The position numbers and the translations under genes are program-made. Below, piece after piece: positions 15,162 through 22,673 of a stretch of DNA of 27,202 bases (within the stretch, counting starts at the first letter, position 1; the number at the start of each line of letters is the position of its first letter). The notes below the pieces were generated by a model. It was not told where the DNA came from. It saw only the letters and a list, made by a program, of their open reading frames with translations, and made no database searches. The DNA comes from UBA1189 sp045126595 (GTDB lineage: Bacteria > Bacteroidota > Bacteroidia > Bacteroidales > Bacteroidaceae), in NCBI GenBank assembly GCA_045126595.1, contig JBGVOS010000156.1, positions 1-27,202 on the forward strand, written 5' to 3'.

Positions 15162-17171
15162 ATGAATATAAGACAAAATAAGACAGGCCGACTGCTCCTG
15201 TGTATGGCAGCACTCACTGCATGGCTTTTCAGTGCTTGTGACGATACGATGGGCGGTTCTACGACCACCGTACCACAATTCCCTACAGACACTTTGACTT
15301 TTGTCGCTAATCCAGGTGATACCGTAGAGGTGTCTTTCAGTGCAGCTGTCAATTGGAAGCTCTCTTCCAATAAGGATTGGTGCAGAACAGCAGATGACTT
15401 TCAGCAAATTTCGGGAAAGAGTGGCAAGCAGACGGTACCTTTTGTTATCAGCGACAAGGGGCATGGCTTTGCCGATGACAAGGCCGAGATTACCCTTTGG
15501 ATGAACAACGAGAGTCGTGTTATCGCTTGCGTTACCCGCCGTGCCAAAGGCTATTTCATGGAACTGGGTAATGACACCTGTACCTATACAGCCGGTGAAT
15601 CGATTGTTTTGGGTACATCGGGTAGGATAGAACTGAATGTACAGACCAATTTCGGCCTTGACCAGTTGCGCATGAGCTATCCTGAGTGGCTTAAGCCTAC
15701 ACGTAATGGAGAGGCTATTGCTCTTCAAGTGGTGATGGACTCATTGAAATATACCATTGATCATCCGGCCGATTCGCTCATCCTGTTCAAGAGCGACAGC
15801 ACCTTCAGCCAGAGTTTCCACGTGCAATATGTGGGTATGGACAGTAGGGACCTTCGTGTCACTCCACAGATTGAAGCCGATCTCATTGTATCTCGGGATG
15901 CCAAGCGCTGCCATGTAGGTGACACGGAATATACCGCTCCGCTGACCTTTACTGTTGAGGCACTTAACGATGGCTATCAACTCGTTACTGTAGCTTTCGA
16001 TGAAGAAAAGGGTTGCTCGATATTGTCTGACGAAGACCGTTGGTTTGTTGTTGAAGATAATGGTTGCGGTACCATCAGCCTGTCATTTGCCGAGGAAAAT
16101 AATGGCGCTGAACGCATGGCCTATTTATTGGCATTGCCTCAGGCTATTGTCGACAGCTTGGATGCTTGTGCTGAGGGCTATGAGGCTGCCATGGGCAATT
16201 TCTTATGGGAAAAGGTCGATGGTAAGACCGACCTGAAAGAAACGGCACTGCAGTTCCGCATTATCAAGATTGCGCAAGATGGCGTTATGAATATAAGTAT
16301 CTCTCCCGAGACACGTTGGAACCTGATAATCTCTACCGATGGCAAGACCTATCGTGATGCGATAAGAGGAGACTCTCTGGAGGCCCCTGTAGAGGCCACC
16401 ATAACCACCTATCGTGGCTACAAACTGATGTGTGCAAGTTACGATAGCAAGGTGGGTTGCACTATTATGGAGATTGAGGACAGCTGGATCAGTGTTGATG
16501 ACAATAAACAGGGCGATGTCAAGGTATACTTCAAAGCTAATACAGGCAACGAACGCATCCTTTACCTCTTTGCCTTGCCTTTGCCTCTCGTAGAGAGTTT
16601 GGAACCCGAGTCATCGGTATTCCATGCCAACCTCTCGGAAGAGCTTTTTGAAGACGTCGAAGGATTGCTCGAGTTGAGAGAAAAGACCGAGCAGTTCGTC
16701 ATTGCCAAGTTTGCCCAGGAGGCCAATGAGGAGAATGCCATCAAGGTACTCAAGAAAGGCGTGGAGAGTGTAGAAGTGGTGAAGGAGACCGAGCAGGAGT
16801 GGTTGGATATTGCAGCCGCCAAGGGCGTAGCAGCCGCCAAGGTGTTCAGATGCAGCATGAGATTGGGTTATATGTATCAGATCAATCCTTTGCTCTCTCT
16901 GGACCTGTGGGATGTTGCTAATGATGATAAAGATAGAGTCGAGATATACGGTAAGAGCGGTAAGATGTATCAGCCGGGCAAAGGCAATGACTACATCGCT
17001 GAGTATACGATGATGGAGGAGACCGAAGGTGACCACATGCTCGTCCAGTTGACGGCTAATGGTTACGATGAGGGGGATGATTTCCTATATTATATCAATG
17101 AAGACTTTATCATGTACTTTATTGATAGCGAAACCAACTATCTGAAAGCCCTGGTGATAACTTGCCTCTAA
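15162..17171 (+). CDS. Large lipoprotein with BACON-like N terminus and duplicated module (DUF5003-like)
   Basis: I place the start at the ATG at 15162 (669 residues): it gives a proper lipoprotein signal, MNIRQNKTGRLLLCMAALTAWLFSAC with Cys26 and then DD, and leaves 16 bp after the previous stop. Residues about 38-125 look like a BACON-type beta-sandwich (NWKLSSNKDWCRTADDF...FADDKAEITLWMNNES). Two homologous modules follow near 271-335 and 419-480, sharing G-Y-x-L, G-C-(S/T)-I, W-(F/I)-V, N-x-x-x-E-R-(M/I)-x-Y-L-x-A-L-P and V-(D/E)-S-L. The family is probably DUF5003 but this is recalled, not searched. A surface binding role within the SusCD complex is the likeliest function. Confidence 0.75.
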   Translation: MNIRQNKTGRLLLCMAALTAWLFSACDDTMGGSTTTVPQFPTDTLTFVANPGDTVEVSFSAAVNWKLSSNKDWCRTADDFQQISGKSGKQTVPFVISDKGHGFADDKAEITLWMNNESRVIACVTRRAKGYFMELGNDTCTYTAGESIVLGTSGRIELNVQTNFGLDQLRMSYPEWLKPTRNGEAIALQVVMDSLKYTIDHPADSLILFKSDSTFSQSFHVQYVGMDSRDLRVTPQIEADLIVSRDAKRCHVGDTEYTAPLTFTVEALNDGYQLVTVAFDEEKGCSILSDEDRWFVVEDNGCGTISLSFAEENNGAERMAYLLALPQAIVDSLDACAEGYEAAMGNFLWEKVDGKTDLKETALQFRIIKIAQDGVMNISISPETRWNLIISTDGKTYRDAIRGDSLEAPVEATITTYRGYKLMCASYDSKVGCTIMEIEDSWISVDDNKQGDVKVYFKANTGNERILYLFALPLPLVESLEPESSVFHANLSEELFEDVEGLLELREKTEQFVIAKFAQEANEENAIKVLKKGVESVEVVKETEQEWLDIAAAKGVAAAKVFRCSMRLGYMYQINPLLSLDLWDVANDDKDRVEIYGKSGKMYQPGKGNDYIAEYTMMEETEGDHMLVQLTANGYDEGDDFLYYINEDFIMYFIDSETNYLKALVITCL

Positions 17172-17187
17172 AACAAAGGAAAAGACT

Positions 17188-19947
17188 ATGAACAAAAATA
17201 TGAACTATTCATCATTCAGTAAAGCCGTGTCAGCTATTCTGTTTGCATTCTGTGCATTGACAGGTCTCGTTGGCTGTACGGAACAGGAGGACGGATTGAG
17301 CGTAGAGTATGGCTACGTGCAGTTCAAGCTCTACAAGAACGACACTGCCCCCAAGCAGCTCGCTTCCACTCGTTCGGGTGAGCAACCTTTGGATTTTCTC
17401 TCCGATGTGCGTAAGGTCGAGGTGCGTATGCTGCGTAATGGCTCCATCATTGAGCAGACACTCGTACTGCATGCCTACAGCGATGAGAATGCTGCGTACG
17501 GTATGCGTAGCGACAAGTTGCGACTGTTGGCAGGCAAGTATGAACTTATAGGATATACTTTGTTTAACAAGTTGGACCAGGATGTCCGTTCCTACGACTA
17601 TGATACCCCCTTACAGATAGACGTCATTCCCGATGGCTTGGTATATTGCAACCTTTCCACAAGTGTTGTTCCGCGTGGTAAGGCCGCCTTCCGTCTGGTC
17701 AAGTCTGCGAACTTCACGAAGACTCGCGCTGCAGCCGACGATATGGTTGGCGCCTATCCGTTCAGTAATATCAAGGCGGTAAGCTTTACATTATATAATG
17801 AGACATTGAGCGAAGAGGTGAATATCGAGAATGTACTTGTTGATCTTGAAGAGGGATTCCACGATGGACATGCCATTGATACGCTTTATGCTGTGGACAC
17901 CGATGGGACGCGATTCAATGCGCAGACCACCTCATTTGCTGTCGACACCGTCGTGTGGCTCAAAGCCGGTGAATACACGGTGACCAGCTATACCACCTAT
18001 TCAGACAAGAAGGCCAAGAAGATGCTCGAACACGTAGATGATGTGAAGGATGCAGCGCGCTTTGTGGTGCGCGACAATGAATTCACCGACTCCGTGGCCA
18101 TTACCATCCAGCTGAGCGAGACTGCTCCGCATATCAAGGACTATTTCGCGTTGCGCGAGATCTGGCTGGCTCTTGATGGTCCTCATTGGAGCTACTACGG
18201 TGAGGCCGAGGCCCCAGGATGCAATTGGAACTTCAATAAGGACCTCGACATGTGGGGTCAGCAGCCGGGTGTGACGCTCGATGCAGATGGCCGCGTAGAG
18301 GCATTGTCATTGGCGGGTATGGGAGCCCGTGGTTTCGTTCCCGATGCTATCGGTCAGTTGACCGAGCTTGCTGTGCTTTCTTTGGGTACACACGATGAGC
18401 TGTTGGGCGGACACCTTTTCGACGATGTCGATGCCAATATGACCGAGGAGCAGAAACAGGCCTTCCGCATGGACTACCATGACAAGTTCCTCGCTCGCGA
18501 TGTGCGTGAAGGACTTTCTGACATACTGAAAGAGGGAATCAACCGCGACGGCATACAGCCCGCCATCCGTCCCAGCAGCCGTATCAACCTTAAGGACGTG
18601 CAGTTCGGCAAGCAGACCAACGGTATCAAGGGTATCTCGCGTGCCATCAAGCGGCTTACCAAGCTGCAGCAGATCTATATTGCCAACTCGCCCATTACCA
18701 CCGACAGTTTCTTTGTGGATGTCAAGGATCCTGAGATGTATCCCGACTATGCCGACTGGAGTTGGGAGAACATGACCGCCCTTACCGATGTCGAGATATA
18801 CAACTGCCCCAAGCTGACGTCGCTCCCGATGGAGATGTTTGGCGAGCATGGCTTGCCCGAGTTGCAGTCGCTCAATATCGCCTGCAACAGCGGCATCAGT
18901 GCCGACTCGCTGCGCAAGAACTGGATTGACATCATCCATGGCAACAGTGGCAAGCGCCTGCAGATACTCTATATGGGATTCAACAACCTGGAGGAGTTCC
19001 CCGAGTATGACGACCTGAAGCTCATGGAGAAGCTGGCCATGCTCGACTGTACCAATAATAAGGTACATACGCTCCATCCCTTCGGCAAGAACATCAACCT
19101 GACGAAGATCTATCTTGACTATAATAAGATTACGAAGATTCCCGGAGCGAGAGATAAGGATGGCTACGACTACTTCTTTGGATACTATGATGTGGAGTTG
19201 TTCTCATGTACTCACAACCTGCTTGATTCGGTTCCCAACATCTTCAATGCCAAGTCCATCAACGTCATGGCCTCGGTAGATTTTTCGTACAACAGGATCA
19301 AGGGATTTGAGCATGGCGACAATCATCGGGGTATCAATGCCTCTACGGTATCTCTTTCATACAACCAGCTGGAGACCATGCCTGCTGTGCTCTTCAAGAC
19401 CGGCTCGCCGATGACCACGCTTGTCCTTTCAGGTAATGGCATGAAGCGTATTCCCAAGGGCTCGATGACCGGTCCCTACTCACATTTCCTGCAGACGCTT
19501 GACCTCAGTTACAACAAGCTTACTGACCTGCCTGATATCGATGCCGATGAGCCTACCGATTTCCATTCAAAGAACATTCCCTACCTCTACGGTATAGACC
19601 TCAGCTACAACTGCTTCGCCAAGTTCCCCTACGAACCGTTCGAATGTGCCTATCTGGCCACCTACGGTATCCGTCACCAACGCGACGAACAGGGTAACCG
19701 TACGTTGAAGGAGTGGCCTACAGGCATCTACAAGTGCCCCAGCCTGATGGCTTTCTATATAGGCTCTAACGACCTGCGTAAGATTGAGGACACCATATCG
19801 CCCTACATCCGTTATTTCGAGATTAAGGACAACCCCAATATCTCGATTGACTTGTCGGGAATATGCGACTACATCATGCTCGGGTACAACCTGCTCATCT
19901 ACGACAAGACACAGGATATCCGTGGATGTGACTATTTATTGGAATAA
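17188..19947 (+). CDS. Leucine-rich-repeat surface lipoprotein (DUF4458-like N terminus)
   Basis: The 919-residue lipoprotein has lipobox LVGC (Cys30) followed by TEQEDG. Residues about 35-310 form two related beta-sandwich domains (VEYGYVQFKLYKN...KVEVRMLRNGS; YPFSNIKAVSFTLYNETL...VWLKAGEYTVTSYTTYSD), as in DUF4458 lipoproteins. A plant-type LRR cap follows (LREIWLALDGPHWSYYGEAEAPGCNWNF), and then a long LRR solenoid to the C terminus. Typical repeats are LQILYMGFNNLEEFPEYDDLKLM, LAMLDCTNNKVHTLHPFGKNINL, TKIYLDYNKITKIPG, LQTLDLSYNKLTDLP and LYGIDLSYNCFAKFP. LRR surfaces bind proteins. Placement in a susCD operon suggests it captures a proteinaceous or glycoprotein ligand (inference). Confidence 0.88.
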   Translation: MNKNMNYSSFSKAVSAILFAFCALTGLVGCTEQEDGLSVEYGYVQFKLYKNDTAPKQLASTRSGEQPLDFLSDVRKVEVRMLRNGSIIEQTLVLHAYSDENAAYGMRSDKLRLLAGKYELIGYTLFNKLDQDVRSYDYDTPLQIDVIPDGLVYCNLSTSVVPRGKAAFRLVKSANFTKTRAAADDMVGAYPFSNIKAVSFTLYNETLSEEVNIENVLVDLEEGFHDGHAIDTLYAVDTDGTRFNAQTTSFAVDTVVWLKAGEYTVTSYTTYSDKKAKKMLEHVDDVKDAARFVVRDNEFTDSVAITIQLSETAPHIKDYFALREIWLALDGPHWSYYGEAEAPGCNWNFNKDLDMWGQQPGVTLDADGRVEALSLAGMGARGFVPDAIGQLTELAVLSLGTHDELLGGHLFDDVDANMTEEQKQAFRMDYHDKFLARDVREGLSDILKEGINRDGIQPAIRPSSRINLKDVQFGKQTNGIKGISRAIKRLTKLQQIYIANSPITTDSFFVDVKDPEMYPDYADWSWENMTALTDVEIYNCPKLTSLPMEMFGEHGLPELQSLNIACNSGISADSLRKNWIDIIHGNSGKRLQILYMGFNNLEEFPEYDDLKLMEKLAMLDCTNNKVHTLHPFGKNINLTKIYLDYNKITKIPGARDKDGYDYFFGYYDVELFSCTHNLLDSVPNIFNAKSINVMASVDFSYNRIKGFEHGDNHRGINASTVSLSYNQLETMPAVLFKTGSPMTTLVLSGNGMKRIPKGSMTGPYSHFLQTLDLSYNKLTDLPDIDADEPTDFHSKNIPYLYGIDLSYNCFAKFPYEPFECAYLATYGIRHQRDEQGNRTLKEWPTGIYKCPSLMAFYIGSNDLRKIEDTISPYIRYFEIKDNPNISIDLSGICDYIMLGYNLLIYDKTQDIRGCDYLLE

Positions 19948-19974
19948 TAACTCATGACAGCTATACATATATTT

Positions 19975-21699
19975 ATGAAAAAGTTTCTTCATCTCTCTAT
20001 AGTGTTAGTCGCCACTGCCGTCCTCTTCACTTCGTGCCGCGAGGAAGGGGATGAGATCATCGGTTTCTCTGTCGACAAGGCCGAGGCAGGCCTTTCTCTG
20101 CCTGCCGAGGGCGGAACCGAGTTTCTGCAAGTGATTTCGGCTACAGAGTGGACCGTGACCTCCAACAAGCCGTGGGTCAGCGTGTCGCCGGCCAATGGCC
20201 TCGGAAGTGTCAAGTGTAGTGTCCTTGTAGACTCTACCTTGGACAACGGAGTGCGCGAAGCTAAGTTGACCTTCGAGACAATGGAGGGTGAGCGTAAGAC
20301 CGTTACCGTGTTTCAGGGTGGATATGCCAAGCAGGTTATCCTCGAAGATTCTGTAAAGACCATTCCCTCTTCGACCAACAGCATCGCCGACCGTTATTTC
20401 AAGGCTACGGTGAATGCCAATGTCAACTTCCGTCTCCACATCGTCGACAGCCTGGGCACTCCTGTAAAGTGGATCGTGCCGAAGCAAATGGAGGTAAAAC
20501 CCAATCTGGATCGTGGCTCTCGCTTGCGTGCCACGACGATACAGTTCGACTGGAAAATCAACTCCGACACCCTCGACCGCGTGGCTTATATCCAATTCCT
20601 GCCGCTCGATGAGAACGATGTGTTGCAGCGTGCCGATGTGCTTGCTATCACCCAGGAGGCTGCTCCCGTCATCTCGGATGACCGTGCAGGCGACTCCTTG
20701 GCTGTTGTCTCCATCATGAACCGTCTGCAGATCATGAACCCATGGGATGTGTCCGAGAACATGCAGCATTGGAACAATGTGACCCTTTGGGAAGCCACCG
20801 ACGAAGACCTGCCCGATCCCAAGGCCGTAGGTCGTGTGCGCTCGGCTAACTTCAAGATGTGCCATACCGGGGAAAGCATACCACAGGAAATCCGTTACCT
20901 TAAATATCTGGAGACACTCAATATCTATAGTAACGTCAACACCATGTTCCTCAGCATAGACCTCGGCAGTGACATCTGCGAACTGAATCACTTGAAGCAT
21001 CTGCAGATCGGTGCGTTCGGTCTCGTATCGTTGCCCGAGGACTTCTGGAAATTGGGTGAGACACTTGAGTCGCTTGACCTCAACTCAAATAACTTCTCTG
21101 AGGTCCCTGCGGTACTCACCAAGGAGAACTTCCCCCGTTTGAAGTCGCTCAATCTCCTTGCCTGCCGTCGTTGGGCTGTCTATGACCTCCGCAAGAAGGA
21201 CACCTATGATGATGGCATCGGTATGCACTTCCATACTGCCGATAACGATGGCCTCAAGCGCCTGCTCCTATGGGATACCCTCGAGGAGTTGCGCCTCTCG
21301 AACAACTACATCGAGGGAGAGCTCCCCACCTTCTTCACGACTACTGTGGCCGGCGATACGGTGTGGGACGAGGGCGTTGAACTCTGGACCGTAGAGGATG
21401 TGGCTGGCAACGACACCATCAAAAACCTGGTTGGCTGGCCCAAGATATTGCCCAACATGGACCTCCTCAGCCTCAATCTCAACTTCTTCACAGGCAATGC
21501 GCCCGACTGGCTCCTCTACCACCCCCGTTTGCTCGACTGGTACCCCGAGTCGCTCATCTTCATGCAGAAGGAGAATGGTATCGACTCTAATGGCAAACTG
21601 GTGAAGTTCGACAACGAGCCAACCAACTACGAATACTACTACAAATTCTTCCCCCTCTATCGTAAGAAGTACGAGGTACAGGAAGAGAGAGCAGAGTGA
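19975..21699 (+). CDS. BACON-like plus leucine-rich-repeat surface lipoprotein
   Basis: The ATG at 19975 is preferred over 19954 because it gives MKKFLHLSIVLVATAVLFTSC with Cys21 followed by REEGDE; the protein is then 574 residues. Residues about 30-115 are BACON-like (LPAEGGTEFLQVISATEWTVTSNKPWVSVSPANG...KLTFETMEGERKTVTVFQGG). A second beta domain follows, then an LRR part from about residue 300 (YLKYLETLNIYSNVN, LKHLQIGAFGLVSLPEDFWKLGETLESLDLNSNNFSEVPAVL, TLEELRLSNNYIEGELPTF). It shares its LRR theme with the previous gene (28 bp away), and ends the operon. A role in binding the ligand of the SusCD pair is inferred. Confidence 0.85.
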   Translation: MKKFLHLSIVLVATAVLFTSCREEGDEIIGFSVDKAEAGLSLPAEGGTEFLQVISATEWTVTSNKPWVSVSPANGLGSVKCSVLVDSTLDNGVREAKLTFETMEGERKTVTVFQGGYAKQVILEDSVKTIPSSTNSIADRYFKATVNANVNFRLHIVDSLGTPVKWIVPKQMEVKPNLDRGSRLRATTIQFDWKINSDTLDRVAYIQFLPLDENDVLQRADVLAITQEAAPVISDDRAGDSLAVVSIMNRLQIMNPWDVSENMQHWNNVTLWEATDEDLPDPKAVGRVRSANFKMCHTGESIPQEIRYLKYLETLNIYSNVNTMFLSIDLGSDICELNHLKHLQIGAFGLVSLPEDFWKLGETLESLDLNSNNFSEVPAVLTKENFPRLKSLNLLACRRWAVYDLRKKDTYDDGIGMHFHTADNDGLKRLLLWDTLEELRLSNNYIEGELPTFFTTTVAGDTVWDEGVELWTVEDVAGNDTIKNLVGWPKILPNMDLLSLNLNFFTGNAPDWLLYHPRLLDWYPESLIFMQKENGIDSNGKLVKFDNEPTNYEYYYKFFPLYRKKYEVQEERAE

Positions 21700-21711
21700 T
21701 TATAGATTATA

Positions 21712-21737
21712 GGTGAAGGGTTAAAGGTTAAAGGTGA
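21712..21737. repeat. Purine-rich GGTTAAA short-repeat tract (left arm)
   Basis: GGTGAAGGG then GGTTAAA units then GGTGA lie just after the LRR gene stop. Their reverse complement, TTAACC and TTCACC units, fills 21844-21880 just after the UpxY gene stop. The two arms therefore form an inverted repeat around the terminator hairpin, and related tracts occur at 22604-22630, 24194-24220 and 24321-24380. Confidence 0.65.
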
Positions 21738-21791
21738 CAGGCCAACCGCCAATAGCCAACGCCAAACGGCCCCAAGATCAATACTATATAT

Positions 21792-21824
21792 ACAGCAGCG
21801 TGCTTCATCGAAGCACGCTGCTGT
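21792..21824. terminator. Strong hairpin between the convergent LRR and UpxY genes
   Basis: A perfect 15-bp stem starting ACAGCAGCGTGCTTC and a 3-nt ATC loop occupy the middle of the 183-bp convergent gap. It has no long U tract on either side (CCTTTC to the right, TATATATAG on the minus side), but its position suits termination or 3'-end protection of both transcripts. Confidence 0.6.
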
Positions 21825-21843
21825 CCTTTCATCCCCGCTCATC

Positions 21844-21880
21844 CCTTAACCTTTAACCTTTCACCTTTCACCTTTCACCC
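21844..21880. repeat. Pyrimidine-rich TTAACCTT/TTCACCTT repeat tract (right arm)
   Basis: Heptamer-like units TTAACCT (two) and TTCACCT (three) run directly up to the UpxY stop codon. They are the complement of the tract at 21712-21737. Confidence 0.65.
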
Positions 21881-21882
21881 TT

Positions 21883-22452
21883 TTAAATCGGCTGTATAAA
21901 GTTCGGGTGTATCGTCGCCATCACTACGGCGATGACCCCCTCGATAGCGATTACCACGCGGCGGTCGCGCTTGCCCTTCACCTTCATGAAGATGCCCTCA
22001 TAGCCCTCGAAGTCGCCCCCGATGATGCGCACCGGTGTGCCTTGTGTCAGGTTCAGCTCCTGTGGGTCGAAGAAGAGCAGCGACTCGTCATACGTGCCAC
22101 ACACCGCCATGAACTGCGTCATCTGTCGCTCGGGCACCACCACCTTCTTGCGACTCTTGTCCACGATATATTGCAGGTGGGGCAGTCCCGCCTTCACGGC
22201 CTGTATCTGCGATTGCCGTGCATGTACGAATATCAGGCTGTTCACGATAGGCACCATCACCTTCTTGCGGCGTCCCTTGGCATCCACCTTGATGGTCAGG
22301 CGCAGCGGCACGAAGCACTCCATGCCCCCCTCCTCCAGTGTGTCGCGCACCGCCAGCTCGCGGCGGTAGGTCACGCGCATGGCATACCACTTCACGCTGT
22401 CGTCGGGTCGCTGTATGGGCGGTATCGCCGGTATATTCTTCTCTGTTGCCAT
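21883..22452 (-). CDS. UpxY-type NusG-paralogue transcription antiterminator (orphan)
   Basis: The 189-residue protein has an NGN domain (VKWYAMRVTYRRELAVRDTLEEGGMECFVPLR, about 20-51; VNSLIFVHARQSQIQAV) and a C-terminal KOW-type segment (GTPVRIIGGDFEGYEGIFMKVKGKRDRRVVIAIEGVIAVVMATI). In Bacteroides, UpxY proteins are encoded first in capsular polysaccharide operons and let RNA polymerase read through the leader of their own operon. Here no upxZ or glycan gene follows. The frame ends facing the LRR operon, while the fimbrillin-like genes lie upstream on the other strand. It has its own promoter 24 bp before the ATG. Family is clear; the target operon is unknown. Confidence 0.88.
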   Translation of the reverse strand: MATEKNIPAIPPIQRPDDSVKWYAMRVTYRRELAVRDTLEEGGMECFVPLRLTIKVDAKGRRKKVMVPIVNSLIFVHARQSQIQAVKAGLPHLQYIVDKSRKKVVVPERQMTQFMAVCGTYDESLLFFDPQELNLTQGTPVRIIGGDFEGYEGIFMKVKGKRDRRVVIAIEGVIAVVMATIHPNFIQPI

Positions 22453-22475
22453 CAGTGCATGGGATTAACGATAAG

Positions 22476-22507
22476 CAAAGGTAAGCATTATTTCACTAAG
22501 GAGCAAA
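22476..22507 (-). promoter_or_regulatory. Bacteroidetes-type promoter for the UpxY gene
   Basis: On the minus strand TTTG (22507-22504) and TACCTTTG (22483-22476) are separated by 20 bp, close to the consensus. The leader would be only about 15-20 nt, so the long leader seen ahead of capsule-locus upxY genes is absent. Confidence 0.65.
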
Positions 22508-22524
22508 CTTGCGGGCCATATCGT

Positions 22525-22630
22525 ATCAAAACCATCAGCGGGCCTCACCTCGGTGAAGCCCGCTGATATGCTATATATATAATAGGTGTATGTTGGTCGT
22601 TCCAAGGGTTTAAGGGTTAGGGGTGAAGGG
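22525..22630. repeat. 106-bp direct repeat, left copy
   Basis: This block is identical base for base to 24115-24220. It contains a hairpin at 22534-22567 (ATCAGCGGGC pairing with GCCCGCTGAT, plus an inner TCACC/GGTGA stem), an alternating TATATATAATAGG segment, and a purine tract ending in GGGTGAAGGG. On the minus strand the hairpin is followed by GGTTTTGAT, so this copy may terminate the ATPase transcript. Confidence 0.92.
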
Positions 22631-22633
22631 GCA

Positions 22634-22673
22634 CCGCTCACCGCTAATCCGCTCACCGCTAATCCGCTCACCG
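22634..22673. repeat. 15-bp tandem repeat CCGCTCACCGCTAAT, about 2.7 copies
   Basis: Two perfect units (22634-22648, 22649-22663) and a 10-bp partial third unit run into the stop codon of the ATPase gene. The repeat therefore overlaps the 3' end of the coding sequence, and unit-number changes could alter the last residues or the trailer. Confidence 0.8.

Noticed and set aside
15146..15164. TATATATAATAGGTATATG resembling the TATATATAATAGG part of the 106-bp repeats
   Set aside because: A single AT-rich match spanning a start codon region; most easily a chance resemblance or a shared ribosome-binding composition.
13229..15370. Very long open frame (713 codons) on the minus strand opposite susD and the next lipoprotein gene
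   Set aside because: It is antisense to two well-recognised genes, spans their boundary, and its translation lacks any domain or low-complexity-free signature. GC-biased third positions of the plus-strand genes explain the absence of stops.
198..21699. One polysaccharide utilisation locus containing both GH95 and SusCD
   Set aside because: About 7 kb of housekeeping genes and opposite orientations separate them, and each has its own promoter.
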